In this document: positions 54,420 through 63,426 of the stretch, in pieces
Position numbering within the stretch: position 1 is the stretch's first letter
Layout: each line of letters starts with the position of its first letter
Notes under the pieces: generated by a model
Told to the model about the DNA's origin: nothing
The model's database searches: none
Seen by the model: only the letters and a program-made list of their open reading frames with translations
Position numbers and translations under genes: made by a program
NCBI GenBank assembly: GCA_964504565.1
Contig: CAZDEY010000006.1
Coordinates: 1 to 64,000, forward strand
Length of the DNA stretch: 64,000 nucleotides
Reading direction: 5' to 3'
From: Cesiribacter sp964504565
GTDB lineage: Bacteria > Bacteroidota > Bacteroidia > Cytophagales > Cyclobacteriaceae

Positions 54420-57400
54420 ATGATTAAACTGCTACGCACGGGGGGAATGCTCGTGGCTGCTGCTTTTTTAAGCTCAGCTACCTACGCCCAACAAGCTGGC
54501 TCGCCTTCGGCAACTATTGAATGTTGTGCCGACAAGCCAATTTGCGCGGGAGATAGTGCTAGCATATTTGTCAACCTGGCGGGTACTGCCCCCTATCAGT
54601 TTAGTTACACCGATGGCCGAAAATCTTATTCGGTAAGCACCGAGCAATCGGTATACGAACTTAAGGTTGCACCTACTACCACGCACCAGTATACCCTTAG
54701 AAGCATGCAGGATGCCACCGGCAGCGGTAGTGTTTGCGGTAGGGCAACCGTAGCGGTTAACCAGTGCGAAACACCAAAATCGGGAAAAGACTGCTCTAAA
54801 ACTGGTTTTTCCACTGAAATTATTGAGCAGGAAACTACCGGAAGTTGTACGTCTTACACTATGGAAGTAAGTACCGCCGGCAACCGCTACGATCTTTCTC
54901 ACTTTAGCATATCGGTTCCGTGTGGGGCTATTAGTAACGTTAGCAATAGTGAAGGATGGCCCATGGAGGTTGGTAATACTGACCCAACTACCGGCTTAAC
55001 CGGCATTAAGGTTGACGAAATTAGTAATTGGGGCGAAGATGCCTCCGACAAGAGTTTTACCGTAAGCTTTACCCTCTGCGAGAACAGTTGTAGTGCTACC
55101 GGTCCGGCCTGTAGCTTTGTGGTAGCCTATAAAGCCGCTACCTGCGTTAATTACGATGTTACCGAGCCCCCCTACACCCCTATAGAAGGTGTTTTGGCGG
55201 CCGAAGATGCCAAATGTTTTGGTGCCGCTAGTGGCAATGTTTACCTGAACGTAGTAAACGGAGAAGCTCCTTACGCCTATCGCTGGAATACCGGAGCCAC
55301 TACTAAAAATTTAGCAAATGTAGGCGCCGGAACTTATACAGTTACTATTACCGATGCTACCGGTGCCAGCCTCCAGCTTAGCGAAACCGTTGAGCAACCT
55401 ACTGAATTATTAATTACCGGCAATGCTGATAATACTCAGTGCGGTGAAGCCGGCGGAAGCATTAGTACCAACGTAAGCGGAGGTACTGCCCCCTATTCAT
55501 ACTCCTGGAGCAATGGTTCTTCTTCTGCCAATATCTCTAATTTGGAAGCTGGAACATATACCCTTACCGTAAGCGATGCTAAAGGCTGTAGCCAAATTTC
55601 TTCTTACCAAATAGAAGACACCAGCACCCTGGAAATTACCATAGCCAATAACAGCAATTGCAGCGAAAGTTCACTTACCGCCTCGGTTAGCGGTGGCACT
55701 GCCCCATATACCTATAGCTGGAATACCGGTGCAACAACGGCATCTATCAGCCCAACTACTGCCGGAACGTATACCGTTACCGTATCCGATGCCGGCGGTT
55801 GTTCAACCTCAGCTTCGGCCGATGCTACTGCCGGTGGAACTCCTCCGGCTTTAGTTTATGAATACACCTCGCCAAGCTGCGGCGGCCAAACCGACGGCGC
55901 AATTTACATTGAAGTAAGTGGCGGTGAAGCCCCTTATACCATCACCTGGAGTAACGGCCAAACCGGAACCGATCTTACCGGAATTGGTGCCGGCAGTTAT
56001 ACAGTAGTTGTTACTGATGCCGCCGGTTGTAGCACCAGTCAAACTATTAACCTACCGGAAGGCCGGCCAATTAGTGTAGCCCTTTCCGAAGTGGTACATC
56101 CGGATTGCTTCAGTAATTATAGCTATCTGGAAGTATACGGCAGCGGCGGCACCGAGCCTTACACCTACGAATGGAGTAACGGCACCACCGGAAGTTATAT
56201 TGAAGAAGTGTCCCCCGGCGTATATACAGTTACCGTAACTGATGCCAGTGGGTGCACTGCTACCCGTAGTTTTAATATTAACGCACCTAACGCTCCGCAG
56301 GTATCAATATCTGGCGGCTCGTGCGGCGATAGTACCTTAACGGCTAATGTAAGCGGCGGAACTGCCCCTTATACCTACCAGTGGAATACCGGCGACGGCA
56401 ACGTAGTAATTACCGGAGCCGACGGCGAAACGTATACCGTTATGGTAACTGATGCCAACGGATGTACCAGCGAGGCTTCGGTAACCTTAGGTAACGTAGG
56501 CAACCCTCTCAGTATAAACTACACTACCGTGCCGGCAAGTTGCTATGGCCAGGCCGATGGCTCGATTGACATAACCGTAGAAGGCAGTAACGGCAGCCTG
56601 GATATTGTATGGAGCAACGGCAGCACTTCCGAAGACCTTGACGGCGTAACGGGCGGAACCTATACCGTAACCGTAACTGACTCTACCGGATGTTCCCTTT
56701 CGCAATCTATCAGTTTATCTCAGCCACAACCAATTAATATTAGCACCCTTTCGGTAGTAGATGTAAATTGTACCGGCCCGGGTAGCATAGCAGTAGTGGC
56801 TCAGAATGGTGAAGCCCCTTATACCTACCAGTGGAGCAACGGCCAAACCGGAAGCACGGCAACCGACCTAACTTCCGGCTACTATTCAGTTACCGTAACC
56901 GATGCCCGTGGATGTACCAACAGTCGTACCTACGTAATTCGTAATGCAGCCTCGCCTACCGTGGCTATCCGCAGCAGTGGTACTTGCGGTAGTGTAAGCC
57001 TGTTCGGTACAGTTTCCGGTGGCACTTACCCTTACACTTATACGTGGAATACCGGCTCTACCTCAGCTAGCATTACACCTGTTCAAAGCGGAACCTACAC
57101 CTTGCGTATTACCGACGCTAACGGATGTACTGCCCAGGCCGCTTATGAGGTTACGGTTAACGATAACGCCCTGCAATTACAGGCCGATATACAGCATGTA
57201 AATTGCTACGGCAGCACCAATGGTTCTGCTTCTATTACAGCTAGCGGAGGCCAGTCTCCGTACACTTTTGACTGGAGCAACGGCTACAATGGTCAGATTG
57301 CCTCAAACTTAGCGGCGGGTACTTATTCGGTTCGGGTAACCGATGCCGCAGGATGCTACGATGTAATAGCGTTTGAGGTAACTGCTCCGGCCAGATCAAT

Positions 57401-58589
57401 TAGTCTTCTCTTAGTAGATAATATTAACAGTGCTTGCGGAACAGCTAACGGTTTGCTGGAAGTAGAAGCCCAGGGCGGCACGGCCCCGTATACCTATAGC
57501 TGGAATACCGGCCAAGTTGGCCCTACCCTGCCAAATATTGCAAGCGGCAGCTACACCGTTAACGTAACCGACGCGGCAGGCTGTACTTATTCGGCTGGGT
57601 ATACTGTTGAAGAAGAAGCCGGTTCAGTAGTTACCGCCTGGTTAGAAAACTGTCAGGATGAGCTGATTCAGTCCGGGGAAACCGTACAGATACCGGTAAA
57701 GATAACCGGCGACGGGCCCTATACCTTAGTGTATACCGACGGCCGCCAAACCTACTCTGTAGATGCTACCAGCAGTCCGGTAATGCTAAACCTAAGCCCC
57801 GGCACTACCTCAACCTACACGCTTACTAATATTAGCAATACCTGCGGCGAAGGCTCAGCTATGGGTTCGGTAACAGTGTACGTAGCCGATCCTAAGTTCA
57901 ACGACTGCGGCGAGGGTTGCTTTACTACCAACATAGTTGAAGCAGAAACCAGCGGAAGCTGTACCACTTACACCCTGAAAGTAAACGGGGGCGGTAATTG
58001 CCGCTACGGACTAAGCCACTACGAGGTAGCTATAGCCTGCGGGAGGGTAAGCAATATGAGCAACAGCGGCGGCTGGCCCATGAGCGTAGGCCTAGACCCT
58101 ACTTCCGGCGTGTACGGCATTAAGGTTGATAATATTGACGGCATTAAGAACAACGACAGCTTTACAGTAACTTACACAGTTTGTAGTACCGATGCTTGCG
58201 ATGCGGCCGAAGGTGATCTTTGCGGGCAGTGGGTAGCTTACAAAGCCGGCACCTGCGTATACTACGGCCAGGCAAACCCGGCACTGCCGGCAACCGGCGG
58301 CGGGCCAATAGCTATAGGGGCAGCCCCCGAACTTATTGTGTTCCCTAATCCGGCGGGGTATACTCAGGAAATTACCCTGAAGGTGAAGCATATATTAATA
58401 CCATCACCTACTAAAGTAATGGTACGCAAAGCAACCGGAAATGTAATTTGGCAAGGTACTACCCGGCTAGTAGGCAACTCAGAAAACACCGCTTACTACA
58501 CTTTCCCTAGCCGCTTGGCCCCGGGCACTTACTTCATTTCAATTCAACTTTGGGATTACATGACAACTGACAAACTAATAGTTTATTAA
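54420..58589 (+). CDS. Secreted SprB-repeat surface protein with T9SS sorting domain
   Basis: About 1389 residues from the ATG at 54420; an in-frame TTG at 54396 is less likely. Signal peptide ~1-24 (LVAAAFLSSATYAQ). A Cys-rich module (~33-245) carries SYTDGRKSYSV, GSCTSYTMEVS, EGWPMEVG and VAYKAATC. Eleven SprB-type repeats of ~72 residues (~256-1065) follow, each with a GGTAPYTYSW.TG and TYTVTVTDA.GC pattern. A second copy of the Cys-rich module (~1075-1285) repeats YTDGRQTYSV, GSCTTYTLKV, GGWPMSVG and VAYKAGTC. The T9SS C-terminal domain ends the protein (IVFPNPAGYT, LAPGTYFISIQ). SprB repeats occur in gliding adhesins of Bacteroidota. Adhesion or motility is plausible, but no gliding genes are nearby. 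Confidence 0.9.
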   Translation: MIKLLRTGGMLVAAAFLSSATYAQQAGSPSATIECCADKPICAGDSASIFVNLAGTAPYQFSYTDGRKSYSVSTEQSVYELKVAPTTTHQYTLRSMQDATGSGSVCGRATVAVNQCETPKSGKDCSKTGFSTEIIEQETTGSCTSYTMEVSTAGNRYDLSHFSISVPCGAISNVSNSEGWPMEVGNTDPTTGLTGIKVDEISNWGEDASDKSFTVSFTLCENSCSATGPACSFVVAYKAATCVNYDVTEPPYTPIEGVLAAEDAKCFGAASGNVYLNVVNGEAPYAYRWNTGATTKNLANVGAGTYTVTITDATGASLQLSETVEQPTELLITGNADNTQCGEAGGSISTNVSGGTAPYSYSWSNGSSSANISNLEAGTYTLTVSDAKGCSQISSYQIEDTSTLEITIANNSNCSESSLTASVSGGTAPYTYSWNTGATTASISPTTAGTYTVTVSDAGGCSTSASADATAGGTPPALVYEYTSPSCGGQTDGAIYIEVSGGEAPYTITWSNGQTGTDLTGIGAGSYTVVVTDAAGCSTSQTINLPEGRPISVALSEVVHPDCFSNYSYLEVYGSGGTEPYTYEWSNGTTGSYIEEVSPGVYTVTVTDASGCTATRSFNINAPNAPQVSISGGSCGDSTLTANVSGGTAPYTYQWNTGDGNVVITGADGETYTVMVTDANGCTSEASVTLGNVGNPLSINYTTVPASCYGQADGSIDITVEGSNGSLDIVWSNGSTSEDLDGVTGGTYTVTVTDSTGCSLSQSISLSQPQPINISTLSVVDVNCTGPGSIAVVAQNGEAPYTYQWSNGQTGSTATDLTSGYYSVTVTDARGCTNSRTYVIRNAASPTVAIRSSGTCGSVSLFGTVSGGTYPYTYTWNTGSTSASITPVQSGTYTLRITDANGCTAQAAYEVTVNDNALQLQADIQHVNCYGSTNGSASITASGGQSPYTFDWSNGYNGQIASNLAAGTYSVRVTDAAGCYDVIAFEVTAPARSISLLLVDNINSACGTANGLLEVEAQGGTAPYTYSWNTGQVGPTLPNIASGSYTVNVTDAAGCTYSAGYTVEEEAGSVVTAWLENCQDELIQSGETVQIPVKITGDGPYTLVYTDGRQTYSVDATSSPVMLNLSPGTTSTYTLTNISNTCGEGSAMGSVTVYVADPKFNDCGEGCFTTNIVEAETSGSCTTYTLKVNGGGNCRYGLSHYEVAIACGRVSNMSNSGGWPMSVGLDPTSGVYGIKVDNIDGIKNNDSFTVTYTVCSTDACDAAEGDLCGQWVAYKAGTCVYYGQANPALPATGGGPIAIGAAPELIVFPNPAGYTQEITLKVKHILIPSPTKVMVRKATGNVIWQGTTRLVGNSENTAYYTFPSRLAPGTYFISIQLWDYMTTDKLIVY

Positions 58590-58612
58590 AAATCTTCATT
58601 TTCCTTCCTGTC

Positions 58613-58645
58613 AAAAAGCCGGTTCCTTTTGGGGGTCGGCTTTTT
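58613..58645 (+). terminator. Rho-independent terminator
   Basis: AAAAAGCCG and CGGCTTTTT arms around a G/T-rich loop. Confidence 0.85.
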
Positions 58646-58730
58646 ATGTTATGAAAACATTACCTTAGGGCTAAGCTTTGTATCTTAGGGCAAAATTAAT
58701 AATCGCCAATCCGTATTAGATTTTCTGACT

Positions 58731-59267
58731 ATGGCAATTCCTTCTCCGTTAAACCTGCAAAAGTGGATTGAAGAAAACCGGCACCTGTTAAAACCACCGG
58801 TGGGTAATAAACAGGTGTATACCCAAACCCAGGATTTTATAGTAATGGTAGTGGGCGGCCCCAATAGCCGCAAAGACTTCCACCTAAACGATACCGAAGA
58901 ACTCTTTTACCAACTGGAAGGCACCATTACCCTAAAAGTAATTGAAGACGGCCAGCCCAAAGATATTCAGATTGGACCCGGCGATATGTTTTTACTGCCC
59001 GGCGGCGTAGCCCACAGCCCCCGCCGCCCCGCCAATACTATTGGTTTAGTGGTAGAAAAAATTCGCCCTAAAGACAGCACCGATGGCTTTTTGTGGTACT
59101 GCGAAAACTGCGGCCACAAACTGCACGAAGAGTACGCCCAGGTTAGCGATATAGTAGAGCAACTCCCCAAAATAATGGACCGCTTCTGGAACAGCGACGA
59201 ACTACGAACGTGCAATAATTGCGGAACCTATATGGAAGCACCGGCTACCGCCGAAATTAAGAATTAG
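58731..59267 (+). CDS. 3-hydroxyanthranilate 3,4-dioxygenase
   Basis: 178 residues, the bacterial length. It opens the ring of 3-hydroxyanthranilate to 2-amino-3-carboxymuconate semialdehyde, the quinolinate precursor. Iron ligands at the positions known from the Cupriavidus enzyme are present: His51 and Glu57 in HLNDTEELFY, and His95 in GGVAHSP. Substrate-binding Arg47 and Arg99 are also present, with Glu109 (one residue off the reference numbering). The C-terminal rubredoxin-like metal site is complete: Cys124/Cys127 (CENC) and Cys161/Cys164 (CNNC). It is first of three kynurenine genes, 151 bases before kynureninase. The intervening spacer contains a G/C-rich repeat, so co-transcription is uncertain. 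Confidence 0.95.
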   Translation: MAIPSPLNLQKWIEENRHLLKPPVGNKQVYTQTQDFIVMVVGGPNSRKDFHLNDTEELFYQLEGTITLKVIEDGQPKDIQIGPGDMFLLPGGVAHSPRRPANTIGLVVEKIRPKDSTDGFLWYCENCGHKLHEEYAQVSDIVEQLPKIMDRFWNSDELRTCNNCGTYMEAPATAEIKN

Positions 59268-59272
59268 AAGTG

Positions 59273-59360
59273 CACCTCACCCCAGCCCTCTCCAGCTAGG
59301 AGAGGGAGCAACCAGCATTCACACAAAGCTTCCCTCCTTTAGGAGGGACTGAGGGAGGTA
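59273..59360. repeat. Interspersed hairpin repeat related to 7837 and 8008
   Basis: Two hairpins, CCCTCTCC...GGAGAGGG (59286-59306) and TCCCTCCTTTAGGAGGGA (59331-59348), each with GAGGG/CCCTC arms, preceded by CACCTCACCCCAG. Layout resembles the repeats at 7837-7874 and 8008-8054. Confidence 0.6.
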
Positions 59361-59409
59361 AAATACCCAATACCATATACTCAATACCTATTACTAACCA
59401 ACCTCTAGG

Positions 59410-59437
59410 CACCAACTCATGACTCAAAACTCACGAC
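59410..59437 (-). repeat. Octamer-type right-arm repeat overlapping the kynureninase start
   Basis: ACCAACTCATGACTCAAAAC followed by TCACGACT resembles the CCAACTCA arrays at 5151 and 32948. The ATG of the kynureninase gene lies inside it. Confidence 0.5.
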
Positions 59438-60732
59438 TAACCGACTATACTTACTCCGCCGAATGGGCGGCTGAGCAGGACCGCCAAGATCCGCTGGGGT
59501 CGTTCCGCGATCGATTTATTTTCCCGAAAGTTGATGGTAAAGAAGCCATTTACTTCTGCGGCAATTCGCTGGGCTTGCAACCTAAAAGCACCCGCGAGTA
59601 CCTGAATAGAGAATTAAAAAAATGGGCCGAGTTTGCGGTAGACGGTCATTTTTACGCCGAAGAACCCTGGTATACCTACCATAAACACCTAACCAAACCG
59701 CTGGCTAATCTGGTAGGAGCGCAGGAAAACGAGGTAGTAGCCATGAACAACCTCAGTACCAATCTGCACCTGATGTTCGTAAGCTTTTATCGGCCTACTG
59801 CTACGCGCAATAAAATTATTATGGAAGCCGGCGCTTTCCCGTCCGATATGTATGCGCTGGAAAGCCAGGCCAAGCATCACGGCTTTAATCCGGATGAGGT
59901 AATTATTGAGGTAAAGCCCCGCCGCGGCGAACAGCTCATCCGCCACGAGGATATTCTTGCGGCCATTGAAGAAGCCGGCGATAGCCTGGCTATGGTTATT
60001 TTTGGCGGCCTGCAGTACTATACCGGCCAAGTTTTTAATATGGAAGACATTACCGCCGCCGCCCATAAGGTTGGTGCCTACTGCGGTTTCGATCTGGCCC
60101 ACGCTATTGGTAATGTACCGCTAAAACTGCACCAGTGGAATGTAGACTTTGCCGTATGGTGTACCTACAAATACCTGAACAGCGGCCCCGGCAGCGTAGG
60201 CGGTGCCTACGTGCACCAAAAGCACGGCCTCGACCCCAATTTTCCGCGCTTTGCCGGCTGGTGGGGCTATAACGAAGAAAAGCGCTTCCAGATGACTAAG
60301 GGCTTTGACCCGGTACCGGGTGCCGAGGGCTGGATGTTGGCCAATAGTAATATACTGCCCCTGGCCGCCCAACGCGCCAGCCTCGATATGTTTGAGGAAG
60401 CCGGTTTTGCCCGTCTGCGCGAAAAGAGCCTGAAACTAACCGGCTACCTCGAGTGGATTCTGTGCGAAGCCATTGGCTGCCACGATATGGGCTTGGACAT
60501 TATTTCACCGAGCAACCCGGAGGAGCGCGGCTGCCAACTGAGCCTGTACGTAAACCGCGGTGGTAAGCAAGTATTTGAGCAAATTAGCCTGGCCGGCGTA
60601 ATTGGTGACTGGCGCGAGCCTAACGTAATTCGGATTGCCCCTACGCCCATGTACAATAGCTTTACCGATGTATACCGCTTTGGGCAAATACTGGAGCATG
60701 CCTTAGAAAGCGTAAACCAAATTACTGAATAA
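59419..60732 (+). CDS. kynU: Kynureninase
   Basis: 437 residues. A PLP enzyme that splits (3-hydroxy)kynurenine into (3-hydroxy)anthranilate and alanine. Family motifs are intact: IYFCGNSLGLQPKS, VVAMNNLSTNLHLMF, FDLAHAIGNVPL, the PLP lysine Lys251 in WCTYKYLNSGPGSVGG, and FAGWWGYNEEKRF. The first dozen codons (MTQNSRLTDYTY) are formed by the octamer-type repeat at 59410-59437, so the N-terminus is lineage-specific and an alternative start would change it; no closer ATG is present. It is followed by kynurenine 3-monooxygenase after 18 bases, clearly one operon. Confidence 0.95.
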   Translation: MTQNSRLTDYTYSAEWAAEQDRQDPLGSFRDRFIFPKVDGKEAIYFCGNSLGLQPKSTREYLNRELKKWAEFAVDGHFYAEEPWYTYHKHLTKPLANLVGAQENEVVAMNNLSTNLHLMFVSFYRPTATRNKIIMEAGAFPSDMYALESQAKHHGFNPDEVIIEVKPRRGEQLIRHEDILAAIEEAGDSLAMVIFGGLQYYTGQVFNMEDITAAAHKVGAYCGFDLAHAIGNVPLKLHQWNVDFAVWCTYKYLNSGPGSVGGAYVHQKHGLDPNFPRFAGWWGYNEEKRFQMTKGFDPVPGAEGWMLANSNILPLAAQRASLDMFEEAGFARLREKSLKLTGYLEWILCEAIGCHDMGLDIISPSNPEERGCQLSLYVNRGGKQVFEQISLAGVIGDWREPNVIRIAPTPMYNSFTDVYRFGQILEHALESVNQITE

Positions 60733-60750
60733 CTTCTACTCCCGCCCCGC

Positions 60751-62121
60751 ATGATTGATTTCGATAAAAAGTATAAGCAAAAAATAACCGTTTTAGGTGC
60801 CGGACTAGTAGGCGCACTGGCCGCCACTTTTTTAGCCAAGAAAGGCTACGAGGTACAACTGTTTGAGCAGCGGGGCGATATACGCAAGGTAAAACTGGCC
60901 GAGGGCCGCAGTATTAACCTGGCCGTAAGCACCCGGGGTTGGACGGCCCTAGAAATGCTGGGCATAGCCGACGAAGTACGCGAACACGTAGTGCCCATGC
61001 AAGGCCGCCAAATGCACCACCTGGATGGCGATACGCCCTTTCAACCCTACAGTGCCGAGGGCAAGGCTATTTACTCGGTAAGCCGCGGCCGGCTAAACCA
61101 ACTATTGGTAGATATTGCCGAGAAGAATGGGGTGCATCTGCACTTTAACCATAAGTGTACTTTTGTTGACTTGCAAAACGGCATTTGCTACTTTACCGTA
61201 GCCTCCGAGGAGGTAAACGATATGCTGGTAACCGCTGATTTGGTAGTGGGTGCCGATGGCGCGTTTTCTTCCGTGCGTAAGGCTATGCAGCGTACCGATA
61301 GGTTTGACTACTGCCAGAGCTATATTGACTGGGGCTATAAGGAACTTACCATACCGGCCAAAGCCCCCGGCGAGTGGGCACTAAACCCCAACGCCCTGCA
61401 TATATGGCCGCGCGGCAACTTTATGCTGATTGCCCTGCCCAACCTGGACGGCAGCTTTACCTGCACCCTCTTCTTGCCGTTTGAGGGAGAAAAAAGCTTT
61501 GAACAACTGCCCGACCGCGCCACTACTCAAGCCTTTTTTGAGCGGGAATTCCCCGATGCGGTACCGCATATGCCAAACTTACTGCAGGAGTTTGAGAACA
61601 ACCCCACCTCCTCTTTGGTAACCATTAGTTGCTGGCCCTGGAGCCGCTTTAGCAAGGCTGTACTGGTAGGCGACGCCTCGCACGCAGTGGTACCCTTTTA
61701 CGGCCAGGGCATGAACGCCGGTTTTGAAGATGTGCGCGTACTGGTAGAACTAATTGACAAGCATGAAGGAAATTGGGAAACCCTACTGCCCGAATACCAA
61801 AATTTGCGCAAGCCCGATGCCGATGCTATACAGGAGTTGGCCATGGCCAATTTTGAAGAAATGCGCAGCCAGGTAGCCGACGACAACTTCTTGTTACGCA
61901 AGAAAATAGAAGCCGAACTGCACCGCCGCTACCCTGACCGCTGGACGCCCCTCTACAGCCTGGTAACCTTTAGCAACCAGCGCTACTCCGATGCCCTACG
62001 CCGCGGCAAACACCAAACCCACATTATGGACGGCGTAATGCAGCAGAGTAATTTAGAACAAAATTGGGAGAGCCTGGATTTTGCCGCTATTGTGGAGCAG
62101 TTGGAGAGGGATTGGGTGTAA
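60751..62121 (+). CDS. kmo: Kynurenine 3-monooxygenase
   Basis: 456 residues, FAD-dependent aromatic hydroxylase. The FAD-binding loop is GAGLVGALAA (16-25), with SINLAVSTRGW, LVVGADGAFSSVR and the second FAD motif VGDASHAVVPFYGQGMNAGF (~308-327). It hydroxylates kynurenine to 3-hydroxykynurenine, feeding kynureninase and the dioxygenase encoded upstream. The eukaryotic enzyme has a C-terminal membrane helix, which is not seen here, so a soluble enzyme is expected. No tryptophan dioxygenase or formamidase gene is in the window. It is the last gene of the core region before the AT-rich accessory segment. Confidence 0.95.
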   Translation: MIDFDKKYKQKITVLGAGLVGALAATFLAKKGYEVQLFEQRGDIRKVKLAEGRSINLAVSTRGWTALEMLGIADEVREHVVPMQGRQMHHLDGDTPFQPYSAEGKAIYSVSRGRLNQLLVDIAEKNGVHLHFNHKCTFVDLQNGICYFTVASEEVNDMLVTADLVVGADGAFSSVRKAMQRTDRFDYCQSYIDWGYKELTIPAKAPGEWALNPNALHIWPRGNFMLIALPNLDGSFTCTLFLPFEGEKSFEQLPDRATTQAFFEREFPDAVPHMPNLLQEFENNPTSSLVTISCWPWSRFSKAVLVGDASHAVVPFYGQGMNAGFEDVRVLVELIDKHEGNWETLLPEYQNLRKPDADAIQELAMANFEEMRSQVADDNFLLRKKIEAELHRRYPDRWTPLYSLVTFSNQRYSDALRRGKHQTHIMDGVMQQSNLEQNWESLDFAAIVEQLERDWV

Positions 62122-62163
62122 GTGATGAAGTAGGTTTAACACTTTATCCGGCTTTATTAGCTA

Positions 62164-62195
62164 TATAAAGCATCCTGGTGTGTTTATACGGATGT
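62164..62195. other. Possible cassette junction (left end of the accessory segment)
   Basis: TATAAAGCATCC with a partly complementary GGATGTTG 14 bases later, just before the ATG at 62210. TATAAAGC recurs after the gene at 62938-63426. Confidence 0.35.
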
Positions 62196-62209
62196 TGTAA
62201 CGCATTTTA

Positions 62210-62788
62210 ATGAAAGGATTACGAATAGATATAAAGAAAGTTCAACCTCGGACAGGTTCAAAGTGGATTGATTATCCTTTAATAGGAATATTGATTCTTA
62301 TTGGGTTGTGTCTGCTGCCTTTGCTGATCGTTTCTTGGATTTTTAGAATTCTAATCAATCTTTTAAATCCGAATAAATTAATTCCATTCGAAAACAATTG
62401 GAACAGGATAATTACAGGAAATAATCAGTCTATTAGTTACAAATGGGTAAAAGTAGATGACATGCCAGAATACGTTTATAAATATTTTGACACTCAGCCT
62501 CTGCTCATGTTTAACACTAATCCCCACTTAGAATTTTTTGACGGGTACTTTACTGACTTCAAAGTGGAACGTGATGACGGGTTATTTATTCAAAAGGTAA
62601 TTCGGAATGATGAAACGAAGGAAATAAAAGCATTGCCTCTTTACTTTTTTAATTATTCAACCTTGGACATAAAAGAAGTCAAGGATTTAAAAGGTTACGA
62701 GATAGATAGCAAAGGAAATCCTAACGACTTTCTGATTAGTGCGATTGGTGAAGAGGGAGAATTAGAAATAAGGTTAAGAAAAGAATAA
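62210..62788 (+). CDS. AT-rich membrane-anchored protein, unknown function
   Basis: 192 residues. A basic start, then one or two hydrophobic segments at ~23-60 (YPLIGILILIGLCLLPLLIV), then a soluble domain with KWVKVDDMPEYVYKYFDTQ, LEFFDGYFTDFKVERDDGLF and ISAIGEEGELEIRLRKE. I do not recognise the family. It is much more AT-rich than kmo, 88 bases upstream, and is bounded on both sides by related inverted-repeat junctions, which suggests a transferred gene. Confidence 0.65.
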   Translation: MKGLRIDIKKVQPRTGSKWIDYPLIGILILIGLCLLPLLIVSWIFRILINLLNPNKLIPFENNWNRIITGNNQSISYKWVKVDDMPEYVYKYFDTQPLLMFNTNPHLEFFDGYFTDFKVERDDGLFIQKVIRNDETKEIKALPLYFFNYSTLDIKEVKDLKGYEIDSKGNPNDFLISAIGEEGELEIRLRKE

Positions 62789-62799
62789 AAACGCCATAG

Positions 62800-62920
62800 A
62801 ACAATGTATATACAAAATAGGCGAAACTATTAAATTTAAAGGTATTAGCCCCGCTTCAAAATTTTAGCGACTCGATAAGTTTGAAACCCGTAATCGCCTA
62901 CTTAGCATATACTCAATGTT
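62800..62920. repeat. Imperfect inverted repeat between two accessory genes (attC-like layout)
   Basis: Arm 62800-62824 (AACAATGTATATAC, then TAGGCGA) matches the reverse complement of 62894-62920 (AACATTGAGTATATGC, then TAGGCGA), with a 69-base spacer. The first 11 bases, AACAATGTATA, recur exactly at 63415-63425. The right end is GTTAGCC, one base off the GTTRRRY core of attC sites. Confidence 0.55.
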
Positions 62921-62937
62921 AGCCGCAAATACTCACA

Positions 62938-63426
62938 ATGGCAAGAGAATTACAGAAAGATATTAGGCTTACTAAATCACACAAAAAAGCCATATTCTCG
63001 AATATAACTTTTGATGGTTTAGAGATACTCTCATCAAAAATTATCGACTCCAAATTTTCAAATATTTATTTCAAGCACTCTAGGCTTAGTAGCGGTACAA
63101 AGTACATAAACTGCATTTTTGATAAATGTAAAATTGAAGGCAAGTATGCAACTTTAGGACACCGTTCAACTTTTCGTAATTGTACGTTTTTAGATTGCAA
63201 TTTTATTGGACGCATGATCTTTATGGGAGCAATATTTATCGATTGTAAATTCTCCGGCGTTTTCAAAAACAATATTTTTATTGATGAAAAAAGATTGTTT
63301 AAGAAATTATATACATTTGAAGATTGTGACTTGAGCCATGTTAAATTTAATAACTCGACATTTAACGGAACAAGAACTTTCAAAAATTGTATACTGCCAG
63401 AAATATCTGCGGCCAACAATGTATAA
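62938..63426 (+). CDS. Pentapeptide-repeat-like protein
   Basis: 162 residues. Spaced motifs of the form IFSNITFDGLEI, DSKFSNIYFKHSRL, YINCIFDKCKIEG, FRNCTFLDCNFIG, FIDCKFSGVF and VKFNNSTFNGTRTF follow the A(D/N)LxX rule of pentapeptide repeats, with central Phe or Leu every fifth residue, forming a right-handed beta-helix. No signal peptide or membrane segment. The biochemical role of such proteins is usually unknown. The final residues ANNV and the stop codon lie within the junction motif AACAATGTATA (63415-63425), so the gene end is part of the putative cassette border. AT-rich. Confidence 0.65.
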   Translation: MARELQKDIRLTKSHKKAIFSNITFDGLEILSSKIIDSKFSNIYFKHSRLSSGTKYINCIFDKCKIEGKYATLGHRSTFRNCTFLDCNFIGRMIFMGAIFIDCKFSGVFKNNIFIDEKRLFKKLYTFEDCDLSHVKFNNSTFNGTRTFKNCILPEISAANNV

